From assembly GCF_000296505.1 (NCBI RefSeq), contig NZ_JH815211.1, positions 5,729-69,728 on the forward strand: a stretch of DNA of 64,000 bases, given 5' to 3'. Position 1 is the stretch's first letter, and each line of letters opens with the position of its first letter. The translations under genes and the position numbers were made by a program. The stretch is from Schaalia turicensis ACS-279-V-Col4. GTDB taxonomy: Bacteria > Actinomycetota > Actinomycetes > Actinomycetales > Actinomycetaceae. Positions 30,057 to 38,282 of the stretch are shown here, piece after piece. The notes beneath the pieces were generated by a model. It worked only from the letters and a program-made list of their open reading frames with translations, was not told the origin of the DNA and did no database searches.

Positions 30057-32158
30057 CTTCCCCGACCATCACCACCTTCTCCCCCACGAGGGAGGGGCCT
30101 TCGGCCCCGACGCTTGCCCCCGAAGGGGGCACGCCCTCGTGTGAAAACGACTGTCTTTCGACGGCGGAGTGGAACGAAAAACAGGGGTTTGAGGGCATTT
30201 CAGAGCAACCAAAAAACCCGGTCGTTTTAGTCGTTCCGGGTTCTTCGGCCCCTACTTTTCCCTGTAATTCCAACGATAATGCGCGGGACACTGGGCTTGT
30301 GTCCCGCGCAGTCGGTTCAGTCGTTTTTGGGAGTGAAACGACCAAAAACGACTGGAACGACTACTCTGAATCCACACCCGAGGCACTGCGGTTCCTCGGT
30401 CTCGTCGGTACCGATGAGGATCCCTATCGAGACGGGGGGCCGTGGGCTTACGCGAATGAGCCAGGGGGTCGTGTTTTTATGATTACGCAGAACCTGAGCC
30501 ATCCGTCCACAGGCCAGACCCTTATCACCACGGAGCAGGTGGGAAAGGCGCTCGCGAAGAAGGGTGTGAAGCGTTTCGCCTGGATTCTGCACGACAAGGA
30601 TGTGTACACGTCTGCCGAGGTCGCAAAGAACTCCGCCCTCGTCCAGGGGTCACCTAAAGCCCCGCATGTCCACGTTGTGATCCAACGCAGTTCTTTTGCG
30701 TCAATTGCTCAGGTCGCCCGTGCGTTTGGAGTGCCACCGCAGTGTGTGGAGCCAAAGCCCCCGTCGGCGTTTCTCGACCTTGTTGAATACCTCACCCACG
30801 AGAACCCCAAGCAGCAGGCAGCAGGCAAGCATCTTTATGACGACTCGGAGGTTCACGCCTCGAAGGGTTGGGACTGGCGTACCGATCTGGAGGAGCACAA
30901 GATAGCCCGCCAGGAGAAGGGTCTGGGCAAGGCGCTTCAGCGTCGTCGCAAGGAGGCCGCTCTCAAGGTTGCCGGTGGTGAGTGGAGCCTCGATCACGTG
31001 CGTAAGCACGACCTTGAACTCTGGTCAGCGCCGGGGGTGATGAGCCACCTCAAGGGCCTGCGGGCCGACTATCTGGCCAGTTTGGCCCCTCCCCTGGAGG
31101 TCGTGAACTTTTATGTTTTTGGGCCTGGTGGTGTAGGCAAAGACCTCCTCGCTCATGCCCTCGCTCGGTCCCTCAACCCGACGGCGGAGAAGCCCTACTT
31201 CACCGTGGGCGGGTCGAACGTTTCATTTGAAGACTACGACGGCGAGGAGGTCATCATCTGGTCGGATTTTCGAGCTTCGACCATGCTTGACGCTTGTCGT
31301 CGAGACCGGGGTCTGTTGTTCCGGGTCCTGGGTCCGTACCGCGACGCCTCGGAGAAGGTCATCGTCAACGTCAAGGGTTCTCACACACAGTTGGTTAACC
31401 GGGTCAACATCGTCACCGGGCCTGACGATTACAAGACGTTTCTCAACGGCCTTGCTGGGGAATACGCCTACACAAACAGGATGGGGGTCAAGGTCGTCCA
31501 GACCTCGGAGAACAAGGATCAGGCATACCGCCGTTTTCCCCTCATCATCCCGGTGCAGGAGGGTGAGTTCTCGATCTACGTGAACCTCGGCTTTCTCAAC
31601 GGCACCCGCGAGTACGACCAGTACGAACGCCATGAGCGGCTACGCCACAACCTCGAACTCTTGAACCGCCGCTGCCAGGCGATCACCGATGCCGCCGAAC
31701 GGGAGTCCGCGATTCGCCAGATCGAGGCGCGCACCGTCGCGCCGATCCTGGAACAACGCGCCCGGCTAACCGGCTCGGACGACGAGTCCGTGAGTGTCGA
31801 CGACATCTTGAGTGAGTTCGCAACTGCCGGACAAAAGATCATTGAGCCGGAGCCCACGCCAGAGGAGATTGAGGCGGGCGAACGAGCCGAGGCAAACGCC
31901 CGGACGTGGGCTGTTGCTCATCAGGCACTAGACATCATCGAGGCCGACCGGAGGGCCGCCGAGTACAAGGCTGCTGAGGAGCGGCGCAAGGCCAATGAGC
32001 TGGCCCGGGAGCAGCGCGAGCGGGAGATGCTCGCGGCGAAGAAGGCCGAGCTCGCGGCCGCCGGACAACTCGACCTCATCCCGAAGGTGGGGATTGAGTA
32101 TATCGACGGCAAACCACGGGCAACACTTCCTCGTCCAAAGAACCAGTGGGACCTCTAG
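30053..32158 (+). CDS. rep: Replication initiator: HUH endonuclease plus SF3-like helicase
   Basis: 701-aa Rep-like protein. The first ~140 residues are low-complexity and overlap a hairpin cluster. The HUH nuclease follows: motif 1 about MITQNL, the HUH pair in PHVHVVIQ, and a Tyr in LVEYLTHENP. An SF3/P-loop domain has GPGGVGKD where S/T usually ends Walker A, and EVIIWSDF at Walker B. A charged coiled-coil tail ends the protein. The layout recalls rolling-circle Reps of plasmids related to CRESS viruses. The start at 30053 couples to the HTH gene and has GGGAGG; an ATG at 30479 right before the HUH domain is the alternative. Confidence 0.82.
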   Translation: MTSPTITTFSPTREGPSAPTLAPEGGTPSCENDCLSTAEWNEKQGFEGISEQPKNPVVLVVPGSSAPTFPCNSNDNARDTGLVSRAVGSVVFGSETTKNDWNDYSESTPEALRFLGLVGTDEDPYRDGGPWAYANEPGGRVFMITQNLSHPSTGQTLITTEQVGKALAKKGVKRFAWILHDKDVYTSAEVAKNSALVQGSPKAPHVHVVIQRSSFASIAQVARAFGVPPQCVEPKPPSAFLDLVEYLTHENPKQQAAGKHLYDDSEVHASKGWDWRTDLEEHKIARQEKGLGKALQRRRKEAALKVAGGEWSLDHVRKHDLELWSAPGVMSHLKGLRADYLASLAPPLEVVNFYVFGPGGVGKDLLAHALARSLNPTAEKPYFTVGGSNVSFEDYDGEEVIIWSDFRASTMLDACRRDRGLLFRVLGPYRDASEKVIVNVKGSHTQLVNRVNIVTGPDDYKTFLNGLAGEYAYTNRMGVKVVQTSENKDQAYRRFPLIIPVQEGEFSIYVNLGFLNGTREYDQYERHERLRHNLELLNRRCQAITDAAERESAIRQIEARTVAPILEQRARLTGSDDESVSVDDILSEFATAGQKIIEPEPTPEEIEAGERAEANARTWAVAHQALDIIEADRRAAEYKAAEERRKANELAREQREREMLAAKKAELAAAGQLDLIPKVGIEYIDGKPRATLPRPKNQWDL
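30085..30361. repeat. Cluster of inverted repeats at the 5' end of rep (origin-like)
   Basis: Within 277 bases: a three-way junction (outer arms 30085-30092/30134-30141 enclosing hairpins 30094-30108 and 30116-30130); arms 30215-30221/30236-30242 with a TCGTT direct repeat in the loop; a perfect 11-bp stem 30281-30291/30299-30309; and a 20-base inverted repeat 30311-30330/30342-30361 with 18 matches. This density is typical of a nicking origin. It lies inside the frame of rep. Confidence 0.75.
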
Positions 32159-32206
32159 CCGTTCCACAATCAGACCACCAACCAACCCAACGAAAGGAAC
32201 AAAATC

Positions 32207-32551
32207 ATGACCAAGACATCAGCCGAGATCGAGAAGGAATTGGAGCAGGCGAACACCCGCGCCCGGACGCTCCGCAATCAACTCAAGCGTGCACGCGCGG
32301 ATGAATTGCTTTCCGCAAAACAGGCCCTCGGAGAGGCCGTTGCAACCCTCGTTTTTGCGGAAACGACAGAGGCGATTCAGGCCGTCATCCGTACCCTGGA
32401 TGACCCGGTAATCGCCGATGAACTGCGTCGTGTTTTCGATGCGAACAGCACCGAAAACGACGTTCCCGAGGAGCACGAGAACGAGTCCCGGTGGGGCTCG
32501 GACGAGGGCGACGATCAGCCGGGAACCGATGTGCCACCGGCACAGTGGTGA
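32207..32551 (+). CDS. Small coiled-coil accessory protein of the element
   Basis: 114 aa, not recognised by family. The first half is a heptad-patterned helix (EIEKELEQANTRARTLRNQL), and the tail is acidic and probably disordered. Placed between rep and the hairpin array before the relaxase, where mobilization accessory proteins often lie. A good AAAGGA site precedes the ATG. Confidence 0.6.
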   Translation: MTKTSAEIEKELEQANTRARTLRNQLKRARADELLSAKQALGEAVATLVFAETTEAIQAVIRTLDDPVIADELRRVFDANSTENDVPEEHENESRWGSDEGDDQPGTDVPPAQW

Positions 32552-32560
32552 CCGGCCTCT

Positions 32561-32849
32561 GGTACCACCCGGAAAGACCGAGCGAGCGAGGTATTGAAGG
32601 GTGGTACCGCCCCTGCGGAGCAGCCCCCGGACACTGGAGCGAAGCGTAAGTGTCTTAGGGGGTTAATACACAGGTGTAAACACGGGGAGCGAAAGCGAGG
32701 GTCCCGTGGTTACAGCTGTGTGACCCGTGGGGCAAATCTTTGGGCAGGGAGCAACGCGACCGGGGACCCGAAGATTTGGCACACGGATGCGGTGGAGGCG
32801 CGAGAAGGGGCAAGCGACCGCAGGGAGCAGGGGTCCCCGCTCGCACCGC
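32561..32849. repeat. Array of five consecutive hairpins before the relaxase (oriT or structured RNA candidate)
   Basis: Stems: 32561-32570/32599-32608 (10 bp perfect); 32624-32635/32649-32662; 32668-32686/32703-32721 (17 of 19 paired); 32725-32744/32767-32786; 32789-32810/32835-32849. Most loops carry a related purine-rich motif such as GGAGCGAAGCG, GAGCGAAAGCG or GGAGCAACGCG. The region fills the gap between two genes. An overlapping 102-codon frame exists but its composition follows the hairpins, so I treat it as non-coding. Confidence 0.78.
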
Positions 32850-32898
32850 CAACGCGACGACAAACGAGAGAACAACATGAACGAGTGAGGCGAAGAAA

Positions 32899-34329
32899 AT
32901 GAGCGACGCAACAGGACGCACCGGCTTTCGGGTCACGCACACGAAACCCGTTGGGGAACGGCGCGCGATTGTCCATGAAATGATGCGCGAGCTCGACCCA
33001 AAGGCGGTCGAGTATTGGGCACGTGAGAACACGAATATCGTCGTTGAAGATGAGGTTCTTGACCGCGCGTTCGTCAACGACGGCACGGGCAAGTTTGTTC
33101 GAGCAACCTCGATGCAGCAGGTACTCGATTACGGGCAATCGAGGGTGGATCGTTTGAGTTCACCGTTGCGTGAGGACAAGCCGGACAAGAAGGGCAAGAT
33201 GCGGGGCGGCACGGTGACGACTTCGATGTTCGTCGCTCACCTTCCGAAGAGCATGTGTCGGGAGGTTCCCGACTTCTATGGTAAGGGCCGTTCCCGTTGG
33301 ATCGCACGCGATCGCGACGAAGCCCAGCGCTACTTTACGGACGTTGTGCGTTTCCTCGGAAACAACGTCGTCCCCGGCGGGTTCGGCGCGATCCTCGGGT
33401 TCGACATTCAGCATTCGGAGACGACGCCACACATCCAGCTTCTCGCGGACACGTTCGCCGATGACCCAAAGCATGAAGGCAACCTGCGTCCTGAGTGGTC
33501 GCGCGCGTATGCTGCGCACCGTGACGTGCGCGGTGAGGACGGGAAAATGGTCACAGGGCGCGAGAAACTTGAGCGCTATCAAGATGATCTCAAGGCGTAC
33601 ATGGTCGAACGCGGTTGGCCGGTCGAGCGTGAGGTCGATGCTCTCCGACACGACAAGACTGCGACGAAGGCGACGTACGGCGCATTGAGGGACGAACGTC
33701 GTGATCTCGACGAGAAGCGCGAGCAACTCAAGGCCGATCGTGAGGAGTTGATCCGCGACGGTGAGGACCTTGAGCGTGAAGAGTACCGGGTCAGTCTCGC
33801 TCGCAAACAGGTCGAGAAAGACCGCGCAACTGCTCGCGATGAAGGCCGACACGAGGGCTACGAGCAAGGTCATGAGGAGGGTCTCGCCCAGGGTCGGGCT
33901 GAGGTCCAGCGCCTCCAGCAGGCCGCACGCGAGCAGGCCCTCAGGGCGCAGACTGCGGCGCAGGAGGCAGAGCAACACCTCGTCTCTGTCAAGACCGCCC
34001 GCCCCCTCTCGGGGGAACAGGCTCGCAGGTTCTTCGCTGATGGTGTCGAGTTGTTCGCTAGTTCCCTGGTCAAGGAGATCAACGATCCCGCCGTGAAGGC
34101 GCTCATTGAGGCCAAGCGGCAGGTGTATCTCACCTTTGCGAAGTCTTCCGGCTTCGGTGAGCAGATGAAGTCGATGACGACTTACAAGGATCCGGTGCGC
34201 GAGCGTGATCTCAAGCGTCATGAGCACCGTCAACGGAGAGTCGAGCATAACGTTCGCGATGTTGTTGCGAACCTTGCTCCGAGCGACGGGCAGGACACCG
34301 AGCGCGAGGGCGACGGCTACAGCCTGTGA
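32899..34329 (+). CDS. mob: Mobilization relaxase, MobV/Pre-like
   Basis: 476-aa predicted plasmid-type relaxase that nicks oriT and leads the strand into a recipient. The nuclease region shows the family histidine cluster as HSETTPHIQL (H-x-E-x-x-P-H; the third histidine position is Gln). A long charged coiled coil follows (about 270-360, RDLDEKREQLKADREEL), then a helical tail. It starts 50 bases after the hairpin array. Confidence 0.75.
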   Translation: MSDATGRTGFRVTHTKPVGERRAIVHEMMRELDPKAVEYWARENTNIVVEDEVLDRAFVNDGTGKFVRATSMQQVLDYGQSRVDRLSSPLREDKPDKKGKMRGGTVTTSMFVAHLPKSMCREVPDFYGKGRSRWIARDRDEAQRYFTDVVRFLGNNVVPGGFGAILGFDIQHSETTPHIQLLADTFADDPKHEGNLRPEWSRAYAAHRDVRGEDGKMVTGREKLERYQDDLKAYMVERGWPVEREVDALRHDKTATKATYGALRDERRDLDEKREQLKADREELIRDGEDLEREEYRVSLARKQVEKDRATARDEGRHEGYEQGHEEGLAQGRAEVQRLQQAAREQALRAQTAAQEAEQHLVSVKTARPLSGEQARRFFADGVELFASSLVKEINDPAVKALIEAKRQVYLTFAKSSGFGEQMKSMTTYKDPVRERDLKRHEHRQRRVEHNVRDVVANLAPSDGQDTEREGDGYSL

Positions 34330-34345
34330 GCCCGGCGAAAAGATG

Positions 34346-34371
34346 ACCCCCTAGCCACCTGGCTAGGGGGT
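34346..34371. terminator. Bidirectional terminator between relaxase and ArdA-like genes
   Basis: A perfect 11-bp stem (34346-34356 with 34361-34371) lies between two convergent genes. Confidence 0.8.
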
Positions 34372-34379
34372 CTCTCACA

Positions 34380-34640
34380 TCACAGGTCGAGAAACACGTA
34401 CACACCCCCGTTAGGGGCATCACACACGGTGTACGAGTGCAGTTGATCGCACTCGTAGAGGTCCCAATCAAAATACCTCACCGCCTCCTCAGGCCAGTCG
34501 CGCTGCATGTACTTGATCTCCTCAGCGAGGTACTCGCCAAACGAGGACCAGTAGCCTTGATAGGCGTCCTCGAAGCGCCCCGGCTCTGCCATGCCACTAT
34601 CAATCCAGAGTTCGAGCGCTTCCTGTATGTTTTCGTTCAT
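34380..34640 (-). CDS. Short ArdA-like antirestriction protein
   Basis: 86-aa acidic protein resembling the C-terminal half of ArdA, a DNA mimic that blocks type I restriction enzymes. The motif FEDAYQGYWSSFGEYLAEE matches the ArdA stretch around DAYQGxxxSFxDYA, and the end YFDWDLYECD...GGVYVF also fits. Usual ArdA is about 165 aa, so this is a half-length version. The start at 34640 follows CGGAGG, and the longer frame is rejected. Location at the edge of the mobile element fits a role in protecting incoming DNA. Confidence 0.68.
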   Translation of the reverse strand: MNENIQEALELWIDSGMAEPGRFEDAYQGYWSSFGEYLAEEIKYMQRDWPEEAVRYFDWDLYECDQLHSYTVCDAPNGGVYVFLDL

Positions 34641-34747
34641 ATCGACCTCCGAGTAGGTGGAGGCCATCTCGGGCTGGGCACTCGGAAAAGCCCGCACATG
34701 GACGAGACGACCTCCAGAGCCTCACTCGGGACGCGACAGCGGCCTGG

Positions 34748-34774
34748 GATGAAACATAGGGAATAAGGTAGGGA
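34748..34774 (+). repeat. 27-bp terminal direct repeat, right copy
   Basis: Identical to 28356-28382 and in the same direction, 96 bp inside the right core. Probable arm-type site for the integrase or excisionase. Confidence 0.85.
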
Positions 34775-34796
34775 ATCGGCCTCGTCAGAACAAAAC

Positions 34797-34840
34797 AAAG
34801 CCCGGTATCTCAGCGACTTTTCGTTGAGATACCGGGCTTT
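34797..34840 (-). terminator. Element-supplied terminator of tRNA-fMet
   Basis: A stem of about 20 bp (34797-34816 with 34821-34840) begins a few bases after the tRNA 3' end and is followed on the minus strand by a T-rich tail (TTTGTTTTG). It belongs to the element and replaces the displaced terminator at 28161-28201. Confidence 0.88.
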
Positions 34841-34845
34841 TCTCG

Positions 34846-34919
34846 TAGCGGGGGCCAGATTTGAACTGACGACCTCCGGGTTATGAGCCCGGCGAGCTAC
34901 CGAACTGCTCCACCCCGCG
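34846..34919 (-). tRNA. Initiator tRNA-Met (CAT), chimeric 3' end
   Basis: A full cloverleaf folds: acceptor CGCGGGG/CCCCGCT with an unpaired position 1-72, D-arm GAGC/GCTC, anticodon stem CCGGG/CCCGG with loop CTCATAA, T-arm GTCAG TTCAAAT CTGGC, discriminator A. The 1-72 mismatch and the three G-C pairs beside the anticodon mark an initiator. The 3' third comes from the mobile element; CCA is not encoded (CGA follows), so the CCA-adding enzyme is needed. The T-stem carries one G-T pair. Confidence 0.95.
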
Positions 34920-34965
34920 TCGGTAGTTACTACCCTAGCGTGCTCGCGACAGAGCTTCAAACGGA

Positions 34966-35001
34966 GGGCGGTGAGCTTCGTCTCGTAGAAGCTCACCGCC
35001 C
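34966..35001 (-). terminator. Terminator of the UPF0182 gene
   Basis: A perfect 14-bp stem (34966-34979 with 34988-35001) with an 8-nt loop lies 40 bases after the stop. Confidence 0.75.
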
Positions 35002-35040
35002 GGGTTTCGTCAAGGATAGGGCTGAGTGCGCGGGGGAAGA

Positions 35041-38000
35041 TCAGCCGTTTGACTGCGTTGCGTCAGCGCCCGGAGAGCCGAGGGGCGAACCGGATTGTGG
35101 CGTATCGGTGGAGCCGGATGTGACGCCAGTGGACTGTCCAAGTTCTTCTTGTGCGGCAAGGGCTCGCGCCAATGCGTCATTGAGCTTCTTCTGGGATTCG
35201 CCGTACGCACTCCAATCTCCGCTACTCAAGGCTGTTTGGCCGGCTTGCATGGCCGCTGAGGCGTCGGTCAGTGCTTGATTCAAGCGCTGTTGAGCAGTTT
35301 GGGTGACGGTGTTTGAAGTATCGTCACCTTCTGCGGTTTCTCCACCTGCGTTGTTCGCGACTGTCGCGGCCGAGTCACCGCCGAAGGTCTGATCCAAGGA
35401 TTCTTCTAGAGTCGGCGCGAAACCGACCTGATTACCGAAGGCAGTCAGGACTGAACGCAGAACCGGGTAGGACGCTGAGCCGGTGCCCTGGACGTAGACA
35501 GGCTGGACGTAAAGCAGACCGCCACCAACGGGCAGAGTCAAGAGATTGCCTCGAATAACCTGCGAATCCGCTTGATTCAACAAGTTGAGCTGGCGCGCGA
35601 TAGTCTCATTCGAGTCGTATGCGTTCTGCACCTGGCCTGGGCCGGGCACGGTAGTCGATGACGGCAAGGCTAGCAACCGGAGCTTTCCATACCCATCGCG
35701 GATCTTTCCGGCCTCGTTCCCTGTCTCTGAGTCGACGGCGAGGAAGCCTGCCATTGCTTCACGTTTGGATTCACCACCGGGAACAAACACGGAGGTCAGT
35801 GAGAACTCCGCGGTTTCCTGGGTCGGCATCTGCATTGTCAGGTAATAGGCAGGCTGAGCCGTCACTCCGGAAGAAACTCCGCCCGACTGCGATGCGTTCG
35901 AGGATGCGGACACTGCGGTTGATGTTTCTTCGGCGAGGCGCCAACGGTCACCACCGGCGTAAAAGTCGGATGCATTGGTGACGTGGTAGCTGGTAAGAAG
36001 CTCACGCTGGACCTTAAACATGTCCTCCGGGTAGCGCATGTGACTCATCAAGTCACCGCTGATTCCACTCAGGGGTTCGACACGATCCGGGTAGATCTTC
36101 ATCCACGTCGAGAGGATCGGGTCTTCCTGATCCCACTGGTAGAGGTGAACGGACCCGTCGTATGCGTCAACGACAGCCTTCACTGAGTTGCGCATGTAGT
36201 TAATCGTCTCTGCGCGCACATATTCGCCAACCTGCGAGGATCGGGAGTCAACGGTTGAGCTGGACAGGGACTGGTGTTGCGAGTAGGGGTAGGAGTCTGT
36301 TGTCGTGTAGGCATCAACAATCCACACCAGGCGCTTCTCGGTTGACGGGTCCCCATCCATGTCGACGACAGCCGGGTAGGCTTCCTGTTCCAAAGTCAGG
36401 AACGGGGCAACCTTTGCGACGCGGTCCAACGGATCACGGTTGTAGAGGATCTGCGAAGCAGAGTTGGTCTGAGACGAGAAGAAGATGTCGGTGGAACCAA
36501 ACTTGATCGAGTAGAGGAGCTTGTTCCAAACGTTGCCGACGCTTGGGCCACCGTCGCCAGTGAAGGTTGTGGCAACCTGACCGCCTTGGACGTTGTCATC
36601 CGGGTAGTCGAGTTCTTGCGGATCGCTCCCTTCCGGAGCACCGACGATCGAGTAATAGGGGGCGTTCGGGGAGAAGTAAACGCGTTCTTCGTAGTCCCCC
36701 ATTTCGCCGACTGAGGGCACCGACTGCTCCCAGTATGAGGGCAGGCCATCAGAGTTCAGTGAATTACCGTAGGCGGCGACAACACCGTAGCCGTGCGTAT
36801 ATACGGTGTGCGTATTCACCCAGGTCTGTTGTTCCGCAGACAAACCGGCGAGGTTCATTTCGCGCACTGCGATGACCGTGTCTCGACGCTCATCACCGAC
36901 CGTGTAACGGTCCACGGACATTCCCGAATCGAAACCGTAGTAGGGACGCGACTGTTGCAGTTGCTGGACGGTCTTCGTGATCACCTGCGGGTCAAGCAGA
37001 CGAATCTGCGACGTTGATTCAGAGTCTTCGCGCAGCTGTCCGGGCTGAGCGCTGGTTGCGGCGTCATAGTTGGTGTATTCCAGATCATCGAGGCCGTATG
37101 CTGCGAGGGTGGCATCAATGTTGTGCTGAATGTATTCAGATTCCAGGGCTCGTTCGTTCGGGGTGACGCGGAACTGCTGGATGAGCGCGGGGTACGCGCC
37201 ACCAATGATGACGCCAGAAATCACGGTCACGGCGACACCGATCGTGGGCAGACGCCAGGAGCCCCTGAACGCTGCGACAAGGAAAAGCAGAGCTATCAGG
37301 AACGAGATAACGGCCAGGATCGAATGAGCTGGAAGCGTTGCGTGAATGTCGGAGTAGAGGGCGCCATCAATATTGGCGCCGTCTTGAGTAAGCAGGTCAT
37401 AGCGGCCGAGCCAATAGTTCGCTCCAATGAAGAAAGAAACCAGTGCAGCGAAGACTCCCGTCTGTAGACGAGCGGGCTTTGACGCGTGAGGACGCGGAAG
37501 CAGGCGAACGGTGCCGTACACGTAGGAGACAACGAATGCTGCAATCAAGCAGAGGATCGAGATTTTCAGCAGGAATCCGACGACTAGGTTCAGCATCGGC
37601 ATTGTGAAGACGAAGAAGGCGATATCGAAACCAAACTGAGGATCCGTCTTCCCGAAGGGCGTCTGATTCACGAATTGCAGAACCGTCTGCCAATCATTCG
37701 CGAGATTGGCACCGTTCGTGAAACCGAGGAACAGCGCGACCGCCCAGAACGCGATACGACGAACCGGGTCCAGTGCCTTCTGGTATTCGCGAAGGGTTGC
37801 GGACGCTTGACCTCGCGTGGAGGCTTCGCGGTGCTTATACGCGTAGTTGAGCGACCAGAGAATCAGGCCGGCCGCGACAAGGAAACCAAAGACGAAGAGG
37901 CCGGCGTGAGCAATCCATTGGGTCAGCACGATACGCACTGAATGCATCTGGCGGAACCAGAGGATCTCGGTCCATACGACTGAGGCCGCATAGATGATCG

Positions 38001-38121
38001 CGCCAATTCCAACCAGAATCAGCAGCGTCAGAGTCATTGGGCCCAAACGCGGACGGTCAGTGTTGTTCCCTCCCCTCTGTGGCTTCATTGACTGAGGTTC
38101 GGGCATGGGAAAGGCGCTCAC
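35041..38121 (-). CDS. UPF0182 family large membrane protein
   Basis: 1026-aa protein of UPF0182/COG1615, function unknown. About seven transmembrane helices fill the N-terminal third (TLTLLILVGIGAIIYAAS, IAHAGLFVFGFLVAAGLIL and others). A large extracytoplasmic domain follows (GYGVVAAYG, FWYFSPNAPYYS-like family stretches) and a Ser/Gly/Gln-rich disordered tail. Start GTG at 38121 with GAGGAG. The order UPF0182, PDZ-Lon protease, zincin-like protein, cyclodehydratase-like protein, UvrD2, NudC parallels Rv3193c-Rv3199c. Confidence 0.92.
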   Translation of the reverse strand: MSAFPMPEPQSMKPQRGGNNTDRPRLGPMTLTLLILVGIGAIIYAASVVWTEILWFRQMHSVRIVLTQWIAHAGLFVFGFLVAAGLILWSLNYAYKHREASTRGQASATLREYQKALDPVRRIAFWAVALFLGFTNGANLANDWQTVLQFVNQTPFGKTDPQFGFDIAFFVFTMPMLNLVVGFLLKISILCLIAAFVVSYVYGTVRLLPRPHASKPARLQTGVFAALVSFFIGANYWLGRYDLLTQDGANIDGALYSDIHATLPAHSILAVISFLIALLFLVAAFRGSWRLPTIGVAVTVISGVIIGGAYPALIQQFRVTPNERALESEYIQHNIDATLAAYGLDDLEYTNYDAATSAQPGQLREDSESTSQIRLLDPQVITKTVQQLQQSRPYYGFDSGMSVDRYTVGDERRDTVIAVREMNLAGLSAEQQTWVNTHTVYTHGYGVVAAYGNSLNSDGLPSYWEQSVPSVGEMGDYEERVYFSPNAPYYSIVGAPEGSDPQELDYPDDNVQGGQVATTFTGDGGPSVGNVWNKLLYSIKFGSTDIFFSSQTNSASQILYNRDPLDRVAKVAPFLTLEQEAYPAVVDMDGDPSTEKRLVWIVDAYTTTDSYPYSQHQSLSSSTVDSRSSQVGEYVRAETINYMRNSVKAVVDAYDGSVHLYQWDQEDPILSTWMKIYPDRVEPLSGISGDLMSHMRYPEDMFKVQRELLTSYHVTNASDFYAGGDRWRLAEETSTAVSASSNASQSGGVSSGVTAQPAYYLTMQMPTQETAEFSLTSVFVPGGESKREAMAGFLAVDSETGNEAGKIRDGYGKLRLLALPSSTTVPGPGQVQNAYDSNETIARQLNLLNQADSQVIRGNLLTLPVGGGLLYVQPVYVQGTGSASYPVLRSVLTAFGNQVGFAPTLEESLDQTFGGDSAATVANNAGGETAEGDDTSNTVTQTAQQRLNQALTDASAAMQAGQTALSSGDWSAYGESQKKLNDALARALAAQEELGQSTGVTSGSTDTPQSGSPLGSPGADATQSNG

Positions 38122-38282
38122 AGCGTCACTCCTCTACGTTGATTATCGTGCCCTCATCCTACCCGCGGTGCGCGTGAGAGTGCGCGACGAGGCTCCTGTT
38201 GGAACGCTAGCCTTGACTGGCATTCATCAGAACTCACAATTCGGTGACACCTTTGCGTGTTTGACGTGAGAACATACATTCC

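Larger units (their letters stand above)
28232..34880. mobile_element. Integrative mobilizable element in tRNA-fMet
   Basis: A 6.6 kb element bounded by an 11-bp direct repeat that lies in the tRNA. Order: tyrosine integrase (minus), excisionase-like HTH, HUH/helicase Rep, small coiled-coil protein, hairpin array, MobV-type relaxase, and an ArdA-like gene (minus). A 27-bp perfect direct repeat sits 114 bp inside the left core and 96 bp inside the right core, likely integrase arm sites. There are no type IV secretion genes, so transfer would need a helper. Rep suggests replication of the excised circle. Confidence 0.9.

Noticed and set aside
32594..32902. 102-codon frame across the hairpin array, ending at the relaxase start
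   Set aside because: Its Arg/Gly-rich translation follows the inverted repeats, it has no good ribosome site, and no family is recognised.
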